A stretch of DNA of 64,000 nt from Maribacter sp. PR1. Lineage in GTDB: Bacteria; Bacteroidota; Bacteroidia; Flavobacteriales; Flavobacteriaceae. Each line of letters opens with the position of its first letter. Position 1 is the first letter of the stretch. The position numbers and the translations under genes were made by a program. The DNA lies in the NCBI RefSeq assembly GCF_028464145.1, contig NZ_JAQPCG010000003.1, forward strand, positions 1 to 64,000, given 5' to 3'. Below the pieces are notes generated by a model that saw only the letters and a list, made by a program, of their open reading frames with translations, made no database searches and was not told where the DNA came from. This document shows, in pieces, positions 26,797 through 37,096 of this stretch.

Positions 26797-27387
26797 TTAC
26801 AGTTCCCTTTTTATGAGCACCTCCAAGTAAGTAATTGTGTTGAGCAGATATTTTCTATCGGATGTAATTGTGGACATAGCGATTGCTCCTTGAATCATGG
26901 TATATAGTTGTTTGGCAAATTGTAATGGGGTGACAGGAATTTTAATTTCTTCCTTATTAACTCCATTTTCCAGGACCAAGGCAATTTTCCCTTCAATTTC
27001 CTTTATGGTTTCTCTTGCCGCTGCTGCTAATAATTTATTGTTATGCTGTGCGTCCACACCTACATTTAGCACAGGACAGCCGCCCATAGGAAGCGTAAAA
27101 ACATCATATTTTTTATAGAAGTTCGTAAGGTTAGCCAATTTATCCAAAGATGTACCAGAAACACTAAAAACATCATCCAAAGCATTAAGCAGAATTTTGC
27201 TGTTATATTCAAATGCAGAAAGAGCTAGAGCCTCCTTATTTTCAAAATTACCGTAGAGGGCTCCTTTGGTTAATCCTGTAGCCTCGGTAAGGTCACTCAT
27301 ACTTGTACCAATGTAGCCATGTTTATTAAATACAGGTGCTACCGTTTCGATAATATATGCGGTGGTTCTTTCAGCTTTGGTGGACAT
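26797..27387 (-). CDS. TetR/AcrR family transcriptional regulator
   Basis: A DNA-binding repressor of 196 residues. The N-terminal helix-turn-helix is clear: AYIIETVAPVFNKHGYIGTS then LTEATGLTKGALYGNFENKE. The C-terminal ligand domain has the GCPVLNVGVDAQ stretch seen in a TetR subgroup that senses small electrophiles or acids. The ATG at 27387 is chosen; an upstream ATG (27447) would add 20 residues unlike the family and would run into the clpB terminator. The gene is alone on its strand, so the target is not evident. It may act on itself. Confidence 0.88.
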   Translation of the reverse strand: MSTKAERTTAYIIETVAPVFNKHGYIGTSMSDLTEATGLTKGALYGNFENKEALALSAFEYNSKILLNALDDVFSVSGTSLDKLANLTNFYKKYDVFTLPMGGCPVLNVGVDAQHNNKLLAAAARETIKEIEGKIALVLENGVNKEEIKIPVTPLQFAKQLYTMIQGAIAMSTITSDRKYLLNTITYLEVLIKREL

Positions 27388-27448
27388 GGATTGGCAGTTT
27401 TTTACGAAGATAAAAAAACTATACTGCATGGTATATCTTGACCACAAA

Positions 27449-27483
27449 AAAAACGCCCTAAATAATGTTTAGGGCGTTTTTCT
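27449..27483 (-). terminator. rho-independent terminator of clpB
   Basis: A 12-bp perfect stem (AAACGCCCTAAA / TTTAGGGCGTTT, 27451-27479) with the loop TAATG is followed on the minus strand by a T run. It lies 18 bp beyond the clpB stop codon and could also stop readthrough in the other direction. Confidence 0.9.
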
Positions 27484-27497
27484 ATTTAATATTCAAT

Positions 27498-30098
27498 TTA
27501 AACAACTAAATCGTTTTGATTTCTGAAAACCAGTTCATCATCAAATGCATCCAATAAGATTACACTGTCCGATTTAATTTTACCGCTGAGTAGTTCTTTG
27601 GACATATTGTTCAACACTTCTTTTTGAATGGTTCGTTTCACAGGCCTTGCTCCAAACTGAGGTTCATAGCCTCTTACCGCTAAGTAATCAATAGCTTCTT
27701 CCGTAGCATCCAAAGTGATATTTTGCTTGTCCAGCATTTTCTTCAAACCTTCTAATTGAAGTTTTACAATTTGTCGTATATCCTTCTTGGTCAATGGTGT
27801 AAACATGATGATATCATCAATTCTATTTAAAAACTCAGGTCTTATCATTTTGTTCAAAAGACCGAGGACTTCGACCCTTGCCGCTTCCGCTGCGCTATGG
27901 GTATCGGTAGCATTCTCAAATTTTTCCTGAATTATCTGACTTCCCATATTACTGGTCATGATTATAATCGTGTTCTTGAAATCCGCTACACGTCCTTTGT
28001 TGTCCGTTAGCCTACCTTCATCCAAGACTTGTAACAGAATATTGAACGTATCAGGATGTGCTTTTTCTATTTCATCGAGAAGAACTACGGAATAAGGTCG
28101 TCTTCGAACGGCCTCTGTTAATTGACCACCTTCATCGTACCCCACGTATCCTGGAGGTGCACCGACCAGTCTACTAACCGAGTGCCTTTCCTGGTATTCG
28201 CTCATATCTATTCTAGTCATAGCGTTTTCATCATCGAATAAATAGGAGGCCAATGTTTTTGCCAATTCCGTCTTACCGACCCCAGTAGTACCGAGGAAAA
28301 GAAATGAACCTATGGGTTTTTTCATATCCTGTAATCCAGCTCTACTTCTTCTAATGGCATCAGATACGGCTTGAATAGCTTCATCTTGACCCACAACTCT
28401 TTTATGCAGTACATTCTCCAGACTCAACAATTTTTCTCTCTCACTTTGCAACATTTTGGTAACTGGGATACCGGTCCACTTGGCCACTACTTCCGCAATG
28501 TCCTCACTGGTAACTTCTTCCTTTATTAAAGTTCCGGCATTCTGCTGTTCTGCAAGCTCATCTTGGAGTTTGGCAAGATTCTCTTGGGCATCCTTTATTT
28601 TCCCATATCTAATTTCGGCAACCTTTCCGTAATCTCCATTTCGTTCTGCTCTTTCCGCTTCGGCTTTAAAGTTTTCAATATCCATCTTTGTTTTTTGAAT
28701 ATTGTCGACCACTGATTTTTCCGTCTCCCATTTGGCAAATATCTCATTGCGGTCCTCCTTAACGTTGGCCAGTTCTAAATTGAGCGATTTCAATTTAGAC
28801 TGGTCGTTTTCCCTTTTAATAGCCTCGATTTCAATCTCGAGTTGCATTATTTTTCTATCTAGGACATCAAGTTCCTCCGGTTTAGAATTTATTTCCATCC
28901 TTAACTTGGAGGCTGCTTCATCCATCAAATCAATGGCTTTGTCAGGTAAGAACCTATTCGTGATATAACGTTGGGACAATTCAACGGCCGCTATAACGGC
29001 CTCATCCTTAATTCTCACTTTATGGTGTGTCTCGTACCTTTCTTTTATTCCCCTTAAGATTGAAATGGCACTTTCCGTATCGGGCTGGTCCACGATAACC
29101 TTTTGAAACCTTCGCTCTAAAGCCTTGTCTTTTTCGAAGTATTTCTGATACTCATCCAACGTGGTGGCTCCAATAGCTCTTAATTCACCTCTAGCAAGTG
29201 CAGGTTTAAGAATATTGGCTGCATCCATGGCTCCTTGGCCACCACCAGCGCCCACCAACGTGTGAATTTCATCAATAAAGAGAATAATGTTGCCATCTGC
29301 ACTGGTAACTTCTTTTATGACCGCTTTAAGACGTTCCTCAAATTCCCCCTTGTATTTTGCACCTGCGATCAATGCGCCCATATCCAAGGAATAGAGTACC
29401 TTGTCCTTTAGATTTTCTGGAATATCCCCTTGAACAATACGATGTGCCAGACCTTCTGCAATGGCTGTTTTACCTACCCCTGGCTCTCCGACCAGCATAG
29501 GGTTGTTTTTAGTTCTTCGGGATAATATTTGAAGTACCCTTCTAATCTCCTCATCCCTACCAATGACAGGGTCTAATTTGCCACTGTCCGCAAGTTCATT
29601 GAGGTTTTTTGCATATTTGTTCAAGGAATTATAGGTCTCCTCGGCACTTTGAGAGGTAACGTTTGTACCTTTTCTAAGTTCGCTTATGGCCGCCATCAGG
29701 CCTTTCTCTGTAACCCCTTGATCTTTTAGGATTTGAGATATTTTGCTTTTGGATTTAAAGATAGCCAATAGTAAATGCTCAATGGAGACGTACTCATCAT
29801 CCATTTTCTTGGCAATGATATTCGCTTCGTTAACTGTTTTACCAGCCTCACGAGATAGCATGATGTCACCACCTTGTACTTTTGGAAAGGAATTTAGTTC
29901 CTTATCTAAGATTTGCTTTATTAAGTTAGTATTAAGCCCTAATTTTTTAAAGATAAAGGGAACTACATTTTCCTCTACCTCTGTGATAGCCTTAAATAGG
30001 TGCTCGTTTTCTATTTGCTGATGCCCCAAGGACTGGGCTATCACTTGGGCCTGTTGAACGGCCTCTTGTGATTTTATGGTGAAATTATTAAAGTTCAT
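27498..30098 (-). CDS. clpB: ATP-dependent chaperone ClpB
   Basis: A disaggregase that works with DnaK to rescue aggregated proteins. It has 866 residues, full length for the family. The Clp N-terminal repeat domain (about 1-145) is followed by AAA1 with Walker A GEPGVGKT (204-211) and the Walker B region [16 protein letters not shown]. The long M-domain coiled coil (about 400-530) distinguishes ClpB from ClpA/ClpC. AAA2 has Walker [16 protein letters not shown] (about 600) and a C-terminal small domain. It is monocistronic, ending at a strong terminator. No heat-shock promoter could be recognised with confidence upstream. Confidence 0.97.
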   Translation of the reverse strand: MNFNNFTIKSQEAVQQAQVIAQSLGHQQIENEHLFKAITEVEENVVPFIFKKLGLNTNLIKQILDKELNSFPKVQGGDIMLSREAGKTVNEANIIAKKMDDEYVSIEHLLLAIFKSKSKISQILKDQGVTEKGLMAAISELRKGTNVTSQSAEETYNSLNKYAKNLNELADSGKLDPVIGRDEEIRRVLQILSRRTKNNPMLVGEPGVGKTAIAEGLAHRIVQGDIPENLKDKVLYSLDMGALIAGAKYKGEFEERLKAVIKEVTSADGNIILFIDEIHTLVGAGGGQGAMDAANILKPALARGELRAIGATTLDEYQKYFEKDKALERRFQKVIVDQPDTESAISILRGIKERYETHHKVRIKDEAVIAAVELSQRYITNRFLPDKAIDLMDEAASKLRMEINSKPEELDVLDRKIMQLEIEIEAIKRENDQSKLKSLNLELANVKEDRNEIFAKWETEKSVVDNIQKTKMDIENFKAEAERAERNGDYGKVAEIRYGKIKDAQENLAKLQDELAEQQNAGTLIKEEVTSEDIAEVVAKWTGIPVTKMLQSEREKLLSLENVLHKRVVGQDEAIQAVSDAIRRSRAGLQDMKKPIGSFLFLGTTGVGKTELAKTLASYLFDDENAMTRIDMSEYQERHSVSRLVGAPPGYVGYDEGGQLTEAVRRRPYSVVLLDEIEKAHPDTFNILLQVLDEGRLTDNKGRVADFKNTIIIMTSNMGSQIIQEKFENATDTHSAAEAARVEVLGLLNKMIRPEFLNRIDDIIMFTPLTKKDIRQIVKLQLEGLKKMLDKQNITLDATEEAIDYLAVRGYEPQFGARPVKRTIQKEVLNNMSKELLSGKIKSDSVILLDAFDDELVFRNQNDLVV

Positions 30099-30256
30099 AT
30101 ATATTAGTTTTGTATTGAATGTTACTTTTGTAGAGAAAAGGGCAACAACCCTACCAATTATTTTAACACGACAACATGTCTGTTAATACTTGATTTTTAA
30201 AGACAAAAAGTCAGTTCTTTATAAATAAACGGGAAGCCTATTAAAGTTAATGGAAG

Positions 30257-30652
30257 ATGGGAATATTTGGTAATTTTTTTGGTAAAAATGAGGATGAAAG
30301 AGCAGAATCAGGAAAAGAAATACTTTGGATTGACCTGACTGAAACAAATCAGTTGGACGCGATTATTGAAAAATCAAAAGCTAGGCCTCAAGCAATATTT
30401 AAACATTCGACCACCTGCGGGATTAGTAGAATGGTCTTGAACATGTTCAAATCGTCTTATAGTCTGGAGCCTTCACAAATGGATTTTTATTTTTTGGATT
30501 TACACGCCAACAGAAACGTATCTAATGCTGTTGCTGAAAAGTTGGAGGTAATGCATCAATCGCCACAATTGCTAATAGTTAAGAATGGGGTAGTGGTTGC
30601 CCATAGTTCCCATGGAGGTATATCAGAAATACAATTAGAAAACCATATATAA
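30257..30652 (+). CDS. ytxJ: bacillithiol system redox-active protein YtxJ
   Basis: A monothiol-bacilliredoxin-like protein of 131 residues with a thioredoxin fold. The redox cysteine is Cys54 in TTCGISRMVL, the characteristic TCxIS motif of the YtxJ family, with the cis-Pro segment QSPQLLIVKNG. It is thought to reduce mixed disulfides in organisms that make bacillithiol, which many Flavobacteria do. The gene is transcribed divergently from clpB and ends at a strong hairpin terminator shared with the convergent lipoprotein gene. Confidence 0.9.
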   Translation: MGIFGNFFGKNEDERAESGKEILWIDLTETNQLDAIIEKSKARPQAIFKHSTTCGISRMVLNMFKSSYSLEPSQMDFYFLDLHANRNVSNAVAEKLEVMHQSPQLLIVKNGVVVAHSSHGGISEIQLENHI

Positions 30653-30680
30653 AAAAACTCCGCAATCGCGGAGTTTTTGT
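30651..30680. terminator. bidirectional rho-independent terminator
   Basis: An 11-bp perfect stem (AAAAACTCCGC / GCGGAGTTTTT, 30653-30678) with a 4-nt loop lies between the stop codons of two convergent genes and has A/T tracts on both sides. Confidence 0.93.
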
Positions 30681-31864
30681 TAATTGAAGCTTTGTCGAGT
30701 TAAAATCGATTTGAGGTTGTTTTTTAAATCTTCCCCGGCATCATAAACCATTTGTTCATTAGTAGGAAATGGAACTCTTGCTGCTTGTAAAAAGGGTAGC
30801 AAGTCATTGTCCAACGCACGTTTATCTCCATTATAGTTTGCAAATATGTGTTCAAAAACAAATTCACTTGCCAAAGGGTATTGGTTTATCTGTTGTTGTT
30901 TTCTCAAATCGGTGAAATTAACAACTCCTAAGACTTGTGCGCTCTTAAACTGAGTAAACTGGTAAAAATCACAACGTACGGTTTTGAATTTTTCAATTTT
31001 GATTTTGTTGCCAAGACTATCCTTAATTACATTTCCGTTCTGATCCTCCACATATTGATACCCATCCTTGATTTGCTTTTCTTTGATGATTTGTTTCTCA
31101 TTTACCTGTTCAGGTGAAATATTGATATCCTGAAATGAAACTTCCATTGAATAGTCGTAATCAATATTGGATAATCTATTGGTGTGATATTCCGTCCATA
31201 GGCTGTTAAGGCCATAGGTGTTCAAATTCAATAACTCATCCTCCAGTCTTTGTGGAATAACCTTATCTGTATTGTTTATCATTTCAACTACCACATAATC
31301 CAAACCTTTTTGATAGGCTTCATCCATTTTATCGGATGTGTCTTTGTAATTAGGATTTATTTCTTCTAAATATTTTAGGTCTTCGTAGGCATTTCTGTAT
31401 TCGGTCTTATACCTGGCATCTTGCAAAAGGCCTATAGCATTATCATAAAGGAATTCTGAGAGCTTGACTTTGGCCGCTATTAAGTCTGAATCATAATTTT
31501 TAAAACTGAAATGTGCATTTCTGTTTTCCTCCACTACATGTAAAGGTAATAAGGGTCTTATACGTTGCTGTATTTCTTTTAGACTTGCCAAGGATTCGTA
31601 AATAGTTTCGTAATTGGCAGGGTTACCATCTTTCTTAAGAAATTTTATATTTTGGATTTCCCTTTCCGTATTTTTTTTAAAAGCTTCCTCTAAAAGTAAA
31701 ATATAGGCCTGATTACTTTTCTTTGACTTATTCTCGGCAATGTTTACAATAGCCTTGTTAATGGCTGCATTATAATTTCCAGAATTCAAAGCTTCCTGTG
31801 TCTTTTTTACACCGCTACAAGAGCAAATAAAGACAATAGTGCCAAAAAGTAGAAATTTTCTCAT
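30680..31864 (-). CDS. lipoprotein of unknown function
   Basis: A 394-residue lipoprotein (lipobox CSC, Cys16) of a type seen in Flavobacteria, with no recognised enzymatic motif. Residues 20-190 are rich in helices and resemble degenerate TPR-like repeats (ALNSGNYNAAINKAIVNIAE, LKYLEEINPNYKDTSDKM). The C-terminal half is more beta-like, with the segments SMEVSFQDINIS and QFKSAQVLGVVNFTDL. It may be a surface or periplasmic scaffold protein. It is monocistronic and convergent with ytxJ. No function is proposed. Confidence 0.75.
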   Translation of the reverse strand: MRKFLLFGTIVFICSCSGVKKTQEALNSGNYNAAINKAIVNIAENKSKKSNQAYILLLEEAFKKNTEREIQNIKFLKKDGNPANYETIYESLASLKEIQQRIRPLLPLHVVEENRNAHFSFKNYDSDLIAAKVKLSEFLYDNAIGLLQDARYKTEYRNAYEDLKYLEEINPNYKDTSDKMDEAYQKGLDYVVVEMINNTDKVIPQRLEDELLNLNTYGLNSLWTEYHTNRLSNIDYDYSMEVSFQDINISPEQVNEKQIIKEKQIKDGYQYVEDQNGNVIKDSLGNKIKIEKFKTVRCDFYQFTQFKSAQVLGVVNFTDLRKQQQINQYPLASEFVFEHIFANYNGDKRALDNDLLPFLQAARVPFPTNEQMVYDAGEDLKNNLKSILTRQSFN

Positions 31865-32090
31865 AACTATAAATTAATTGGTTTCAAGAATCATATTTCA
31901 ATAGCTATGCCAGAAATATTCCCATACATAACGGAAAAGGTCAAAGATTAGTGTAAAATCGGTGAAATACCACGTTCACAATCCCAATGAATACTATTGA
32001 AATCATAATTTCTACGGAGTTATTAACTTTCGTTTGATAAATTATCACTCGTGTTTTTTATTTTTTAGCAATGAAATCAAGAGCTATTTG

Positions 32091-32098
32091 TACTTTTG
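32091..32098 (+). promoter_or_regulatory. -7 element upstream of glyA
   Basis: TACTTTTG fits TAnnTTTG; transcription would start near 32103, some 20 bp before the ATG. The T-rich stretch at 32061-32066 may be a weak -33 at longer than usual spacing. The remaining 31865-32090 region holds no gene that I can see. Confidence 0.4.
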
Positions 32099-32123
32099 CA
32101 CAAGATTTTAATACTTTAAAGCA

Positions 32124-33413
32124 ATGGAAAGGGATACTCGAATTTTTGAACTTATTGAAGCAGAGAAAAACCGTCAAATTAATGGTATAGAATTGATTGC
32201 TTCCGAAAACTTTGTTAGCCCGCAAGTCATGGAAGCCGCAGGTTCTGTTCTCACCAATAAATATGCAGAGGGATATCCTGGAAAACGTTACTATGGCGGT
32301 TGTGAAGTGGTAGATGAAGTGGAGCAATTGGCCATTGATAGAGCTAAGGAGTTGTTCGGTGCAGCATATGCAAACGTACAACCACATTCCGGCTCACAAG
32401 CAAATGCATCAGTATATCATGCTTGTTTGCAAGCTGGAGATACTATTTTAGGTTTTGACTTATCCCACGGGGGCCATTTAACGCACGGTTCCCCTGTAAA
32501 TTTCTCCGGTAAGCTATATAATCCCGTTTTTTATGGAGTTGACGAAGCAACTGGAACATTGAATTATGATAAAATTCAAGAAATCGCAACGAAGGAGCGA
32601 CCTAAATTGATTATTGCTGGCGCTTCAGCCTATTCTAGGGATATTGATTTTAAAAGATTTAGGGAAATTGCGGATAGTGTAGATGCCTTGTTGTTAGCAG
32701 ATATTTCACACCCTGCTGGTTTAATTGCCAAGGGCCTGTTAAACGACCCAATTCCTCATTGCCATATTGTAACCACAACTACGCATAAGACCTTAAGAGG
32801 TCCACGTGGTGGCCTAATATTAATGGGAAAGGATTTTGATAATCCCTTTGGAATAAAGCTCAAGAATGGTAACCTGCGTAAAATGTCCGCACTTTTGGAT
32901 CTTGCCGTTTTTCCCGGTAATCAAGGGGGCCCATTGGAGCATATAATCGCAGCAAAAGCAGTTGCTTTTGGTGAAGCCTTAACGGAAGAATTTGGTATTT
33001 ACATGCAACAGGTAAAGAAAAATGCGGATGCTATGGCCAAGGCTTTTGTAGCCAAGGATTACCATATTATTTCTGGGGGTACAGACAATCACATGATGCT
33101 GATTGACCTAAGAAACAAGGGAATTACAGGGAAAGATGCTGAAAAGGCACTTGTACTTGCCGATATTACGGCTAATAAAAATATGGTCCCATTTGATGAT
33201 AAATCTCCTTTTGTTACGTCGGGTATTCGATTTGGAACTGCTGCCATTACCACTAGAGGTTTATTGGAAGAGGATATGAAAACCGTAGTCGATTTAATCG
33301 ATCAGGTATTGACAAATCCGGAAGACAGTCAAGTTCTAGAAGCTGTAAAGAAAAGTGTAAATACAATGATGAGCGGAAGAGCCATTTTTAATGAAATGAC
33401 CGTTAAGGCTTAA
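32124..33413 (+). CDS. glyA: serine hydroxymethyltransferase
   Basis: A PLP enzyme that converts serine and tetrahydrofolate to glycine and methylene-tetrahydrofolate. It has 429 residues. Conserved features are [56 protein letters not shown] and the PLP-lysine motif [14 protein letters not shown] (Lys near 227). It has its own TAnnTTTG element. The stop codon overlaps by 3-4 bp that of the convergent unknown gene on the minus strand. Confidence 0.97.
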   Translation: MERDTRIFELIEAEKNRQINGIELIASENFVSPQVMEAAGSVLTNKYAEGYPGKRYYGGCEVVDEVEQLAIDRAKELFGAAYANVQPHSGSQANASVYHACLQAGDTILGFDLSHGGHLTHGSPVNFSGKLYNPVFYGVDEATGTLNYDKIQEIATKERPKLIIAGASAYSRDIDFKRFREIADSVDALLLADISHPAGLIAKGLLNDPIPHCHIVTTTTHKTLRGPRGGLILMGKDFDNPFGIKLKNGNLRKMSALLDLAVFPGNQGGPLEHIIAAKAVAFGEALTEEFGIYMQQVKKNADAMAKAFVAKDYHIISGGTDNHMMLIDLRNKGITGKDAEKALVLADITANKNMVPFDDKSPFVTSGIRFGTAAITTRGLLEEDMKTVVDLIDQVLTNPEDSQVLEAVKKSVNTMMSGRAIFNEMTVKA

Positions 33414-34078
33414 TTATTGTCATCTAAGATACAATAATCCAAATGTGCAGGTATGAATTTATTTTTCTGTACATCGAAAATTAACCCATCTACTTGAGAT
33501 TCTAAATATATTCCCCAATATTCTTTATAGGTTAAAGATGTTGGGGTTTTTTCTACTTTACCTATAGATGTTGAATTAACTTCGGGAATAGTATCCTCAA
33601 AAACGGGTACGAATATTTCTTCGGGCTGTTCGGTTAATCCTTTGGTAATGTGGATATATTGTTTTGCAATTTCTGTAATAATATGGTTGAATTGCTCAGG
33701 AATGCTATTTTCGTAAATTCTTTTTACCACGATATTAGTATCATTTAGAAATAAACTGACTTCTTGTAAGTCTATATCCAAATCTTGATTTTGCGCCAAC
33801 AAAGTTTCAAAACTTTTGGCCATTGTTGATATAGCATTATCGTTGGTCCCCCAAAGCCCTTTGTTGGAATGCCCTAATACATCTATTAGGTTTAAAGAAC
33901 AGTTCAACTCTAAGACCAAATCAATCTTTGGGTACAAATCGCCTTTATTTTTCAAAATGACATCTGAAAAGTAATTGAGTTCCAAAGATTTTTGGAACTC
34001 ACCTAGACCAGAAACTTGAGAGGTGCTGCTGGGGTTTAATAGCTTAAATGATTTGTAGGTGTGCAATTTAAACGGCAT
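33410..34078 (-). CDS. protein of unknown function at the end of the signalling cluster
   Basis: A 222-residue protein with no signal peptide, membrane segment or motif that I recognise. It begins [18 protein letters not shown]; a TTG at 34087 is an alternative start. The middle part ([20 protein letters not shown]) is likely helical and the end is acidic (DYCILDDNN). The region 53-92 bp before its ATG shares a 40-bp element with the promoter of the LytTR regulator at 38.1 kb, at almost the same distance from the start. It is therefore probably a target, or a member, of the same regulatory circuit. Convergent with glyA (overlapping stops). Confidence 0.7.
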   Translation of the reverse strand: MPFKLHTYKSFKLLNPSSTSQVSGLGEFQKSLELNYFSDVILKNKGDLYPKIDLVLELNCSLNLIDVLGHSNKGLWGTNDNAISTMAKSFETLLAQNQDLDIDLQEVSLFLNDTNIVVKRIYENSIPEQFNHIITEIAKQYIHITKGLTEQPEEIFVPVFEDTIPEVNSTSIGKVEKTPTSLTYKEYWGIYLESQVDGLIFDVQKNKFIPAHLDYCILDDNN

Positions 34079-34130
34079 CCTTGGCAATTCTTTTAATATA
34101 AAGATAGCTTTAATGCCTATTCAGGGGACT

Positions 34131-34170
34131 TAGGAAAACCTTATAATTTATGAGGATATTATAATATTCT
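34131..34170 (-). promoter_or_regulatory. copy 1 of a shared 40-bp promoter element
   Basis: This stretch aligns without gaps to 38201-38240 with 33 of 40 identical bases. Its core GGATATTRTAATATTCT contains the palindrome ATATTATAATAT (34156-34167), and it is flanked by a second conserved block, TAGGAAAACCTTATAA. It ends 52 bp before the ATG of the unknown gene at 34078. It is a good candidate for the binding site of one of the regulators in the cluster. Confidence 0.5.
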
Positions 34171-34203
34171 GATTTTTAAAAAGTTAAAATGTTTAAAATC
34201 AGA
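34168..34203 (-). other. AT-rich hairpin after the LuxR-type regulator gene
   Basis: TCTGATTTTTAAA (34168-34180) and TTTAAAATCAGA (34192-34203) pair as a 12-bp stem with one bulge. On the minus strand it follows the regulator stop codon by 26 bp but has no T run, so it would be a weak terminator at best. It directly abuts the shared 40-bp element. Confidence 0.35.
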
Positions 34204-34228
34204 CTATTATAGTTTAATGTTTTTTGGA

Positions 34229-34897
34229 CTAGAGAAAGCCCCTTTTCTTTGCTTCTTGAATTAGAGCAAGGTCATTGCCGTTTTTCACCCCAAAAATCGC
34301 TTTTAATTGTCTTTTTCTAGCCTCAACGGTAGTATTTGCAGAGGCAATCAATGGAGCTATATCCCTAGTATTGGTTCCTAATGATAAATAGTAAAGAATT
34401 TTTTGATCTTGTTCGTCAATATCAATTTTACTGGCCATTCTCCTTCTTACGGCACCTAAGGCACTGGCAGTGTAGTAGGGAGGTTTATTGGTAACGGTGT
34501 CTACCATTGCTTTTAGGGACATTTCATCAATTTCGGATTTTACCATGCATCCATCCGGGTTTACGGCTTTGAAAATATTGTTTATTCTATAGCTGTCGCT
34601 AAAGGAGGACATAAAAACAACTTTCGATTCTGGGACAATTTCACGGGCTAACTTTCCTAAATCCACGCCGGATCTTGGATCATTGGATTCAGCAGGGAAC
34701 AATTGAATGTCCAACAAAATAATATCAAAAGGTAATGTCCTTGCTGAGTATTCAATTTTCTCTTTTCCCTTATCATAACTTTTAGCAATCTCAACTTTGA
34801 CTGTAAAATCATCGAATTCGGCATCCTCTAAAATATACTTATAGCCTAGGGTAGTCATTTCATGATCATCTACCGCTAATATCCTCACCGTTTTCAT
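34229..34897 (-). CDS. LuxR/NarL-family response regulator
   Basis: A 222-residue response regulator. The receiver has VDDHE (9-13) and the phospho-acceptor Asp63 (ILLDIQLF). A short insert (FPAESNDPRSG) follows the acceptor in place of the usual MPxxxG loop. The C-terminal HTH (about 160-215) is LuxR-like but divergent (LSLGTNTRDIAPLIASANTT). The ATG at 34897 is preferred over a TTG at 34909, since it gives the standard MKTVRILAVDD opening. It begins 26 bp after the TPR histidine kinase and is its cognate regulator by position. Confidence 0.9.
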   Translation of the reverse strand: MKTVRILAVDDHEMTTLGYKYILEDAEFDDFTVKVEIAKSYDKGKEKIEYSARTLPFDIILLDIQLFPAESNDPRSGVDLGKLAREIVPESKVVFMSSFSDSYRINNIFKAVNPDGCMVKSEIDEMSLKAMVDTVTNKPPYYTASALGAVRRRMASKIDIDEQDQKILYYLSLGTNTRDIAPLIASANTTVEARKRQLKAIFGVKNGNDLALIQEAKKRGFL

Positions 34898-34923
34898 GCC
34901 TTTATCCAATTTCTAGTTTTCCT

Positions 34924-37002
34924 TTAAACGTTTTGAATCTCATTTTTAGTATTAGATTCTACAAAGTAGAGTGGAATCTCCAAAGTTAAGGTCGTCCCTT
35001 GATCAGGTGCCGAATCTACAAACCATTTTCCATTTAATTTTTCGATTCTAGAGCTAATATTCCTCATTCCAATTCCCTTTCGCTCTTTATCAAGATTAAA
35101 GCCCTTGCCATCATCTCCCATTTGAACGATGAGGTATTCCTCTGAGCGTTCAAAGTTAACAAAGAAATTGTTACAACCAGAATGTTTAATAGCATTTTGT
35201 AATGTCTCCTGAATCATCCGGTATACATTTATTTTTATTTCACCTTTTAAGGCATCATAATCTTCATCCTCATCATAATTAAATGTCGTTGAGATATTTA
35301 CATTGTCTTTGGCCGAACTTAACAAGGTGTCGATAGAGTTGACAAAATTATTAATTTTTTGATAGGCGGTGTGACTCAATTCGTGTGAAATGGATCGAAC
35401 TTCCTCTTCCACATTTTTGAGCGCTTTAATTGCCTCCATTCGTGCCTCAATCACTTCATCCCCTGTTTTTTTGTTAAGACCGGTCAACACCATTCGTGCC
35501 CCCAACATTTTACCCAAAACCCCATCGTGAAGCTCCTCCGAAATCCGCTTTTGCTCCATTCTTTTCACCTCGTCCACTTTTTGTTTTTGGGTAAGCATAA
35601 GGTTAAATACCTCTTGGTTATTTGCATGTTGTTGCTGGGTGAATATCAATTTTTGGTTTTTAGCCCTTTGATTGATTATGATATAGACCGAAAGTCCTAA
35701 AAGAAAGAAACCCAGGGCAATACCTGCCCACATTTGTTTTTGACGGGCCAACACTACGGCCTCTTCTTCCAATTGTTCATTTTCAGCAATAAATTCGTCG
35801 GTCTCAAAACGGATACGGGCAAATTTGTTTCTGGCTTTGCGTTCTTCTTTGACGATACTATCATTTAAAGCAATATATTTTTGGGCATACTGCGAGGCAT
35901 TTTCATCTTCTAAACGGGCCAAAAAAGTATACGTTTCCAACAGGCGCTCATTACTTGAGCTTTCCTTGGCCAAGCGCATTGTTTTCTTTGCGTTGACCAC
36001 GGCCTCTGTCGTATCTTTAAGGTATAAATGATATTGGGCTTCGGTAAAAAAGGAGAATGCCAAGCCTCTTATATCTTGAAGACTATCATTTATTTGTATT
36101 GACTTCTCAATTAATTTCTTAACGCCGGTAGTATCATTCAATTGTATTTTGGTATAGGCAAGATTGCTTAGTGTTTTGGCGTAAAGCTCCTTATCATTAT
36201 TTGCCAAATTTTTATTGCTAAGGCTTTCATTAAAAATAGCCATAGCTTTTTCGTATTCCTCCAGACCCTGATAAACCATACCCCGATTATTCATATTCTG
36301 TAAAATATCTTGTTCTGAATAGTCTGTTTTTTTTAAATAAAATAAAGCTTCATCATAATATTCAATCGCTTGTTGGTACTCTTCCAAGTCTTGTGAGATT
36401 ATAGCCAGGGTATTATAAGAAGAATAAAGTTCTTTGCTTTTGTTTAAGGGCTTTAGGCGTTCTATGGCAGCTATGGCACTGGCCTCACTACCGACATAAT
36501 CCTTTACCTCCAACTGTTGTATGGCCATGTTGTTTAGCATACGCCCTGAAAGAAAGGAATTCCCTTGGGCTTCAAATATTTTCTGGGCTTCGGAATAGCT
36601 TTGATAAGCACTGTCCTTTACTGAGTTTTTAGCATAAAAATAACCCCGGTCCCAAAAGGCATTGGCCAATGCAGTCGAATCATTTAAATCTTTGGACAAA
36701 CGTATGGTCTCCAAATTTATTTCTTTAAAAAAATTCCTGTCTGGAGAACTGGAGCTATAGTAGGATAGGTTTGATAACAACTTTATTTTTAGACTATCTT
36801 GCTTCAGGTCATTCAGAAGCCTATGGGCTTGTTTGAAAGTTTCGATCTTTTGTTCAGAAGAAATTTGATTCGAAGTACTCAACTTAATCAAACTATCAAT
36901 TTGAAACCTTAGGGTAGTATTCTTATTCGAGCCATCATTAACCTGGCTTTGTAGCAGATTTGAAATAAGAAGGGCCAATACGTAGAATAGTGATTTGTTC
37001 AA
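34924..37002 (-). CDS. TPR-containing sensor histidine kinase (NarL-type partner)
   Basis: A 692-residue hybrid of extracytoplasmic TPR sensor and kinase. A signal peptide (about 1-20) is followed by roughly ten TPR repeats (about 60-400; for example AIEYYDEALFYLKKTDY and AMAIFNESLSNKNLANN), a coiled coil and one membrane helix (about 425-445). Next come a HisKA_3 domain with His492 (RISEELHDGVLGKM) and a HATPase domain (IQETLQNAIKHSG, GDDGKGFN, GIGMRNISSRIEKLNG). The start is a TTG at 37002. TPR sensors of this class are frequent in Bacteroidota and their ligands are mostly unknown. A 9-bp inverted repeat lies 15-40 bp upstream. The exported peptide gene at 37097-37273 directly precedes it. 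Confidence 0.92.
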   Translation of the reverse strand: MNKSLFYVLALLISNLLQSQVNDGSNKNTTLRFQIDSLIKLSTSNQISSEQKIETFKQAHRLLNDLKQDSLKIKLLSNLSYYSSSSPDRNFFKEINLETIRLSKDLNDSTALANAFWDRGYFYAKNSVKDSAYQSYSEAQKIFEAQGNSFLSGRMLNNMAIQQLEVKDYVGSEASAIAAIERLKPLNKSKELYSSYNTLAIISQDLEEYQQAIEYYDEALFYLKKTDYSEQDILQNMNNRGMVYQGLEEYEKAMAIFNESLSNKNLANNDKELYAKTLSNLAYTKIQLNDTTGVKKLIEKSIQINDSLQDIRGLAFSFFTEAQYHLYLKDTTEAVVNAKKTMRLAKESSSNERLLETYTFLARLEDENASQYAQKYIALNDSIVKEERKARNKFARIRFETDEFIAENEQLEEEAVVLARQKQMWAGIALGFFLLGLSVYIIINQRAKNQKLIFTQQQHANNQEVFNLMLTQKQKVDEVKRMEQKRISEELHDGVLGKMLGARMVLTGLNKKTGDEVIEARMEAIKALKNVEEEVRSISHELSHTAYQKINNFVNSIDTLLSSAKDNVNISTTFNYDEDEDYDALKGEIKINVYRMIQETLQNAIKHSGCNNFFVNFERSEEYLIVQMGDDGKGFNLDKERKGIGMRNISSRIEKLNGKWFVDSAPDQGTTLTLEIPLYFVESNTKNEIQNV

Positions 37003-37016
37003 TCGTAATTTTTTAA

Positions 37017-37042
37017 ATCTTGTAACTAATTACTTACAAGAT
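37017..37042. promoter_or_regulatory. inverted repeat upstream of the TPR kinase gene
   Basis: ATCTTGTAA (37017-37025) and TTACAAGAT (37034-37042) form a perfect 9-bp dyad with an 8-bp AT-rich spacer. It sits between the terminator of the peptide gene and the TTG start of the kinase, the normal place for an operator. It has no T run and is not a terminator. Confidence 0.45.
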
Positions 37043-37077
37043 ATAAAAATGCCCCGAACTAATTAGTACGGGGCATT
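37043..37077 (-). terminator. rho-independent terminator of the small peptide gene
   Basis: A 9-bp stem (AATGCCCCG / CGGGGCATT, 37048-37077) is followed on the minus strand by TTTTTATAT. It lies 20 bp past the stop codon of the 58-residue peptide gene, so the peptide has its own transcript separate from the kinase. Confidence 0.85.
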
Positions 37078-37096
37078 CAAATATTTTACTTATTGC

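Noticed and set aside
31895..32003. 10-bp inverted repeat ATTTCAATAG ... CTATTGAAAT before glyA
   Set aside because: The arms are 89 bp apart, do not extend, and are AT-rich; chance is a sufficient explanation.
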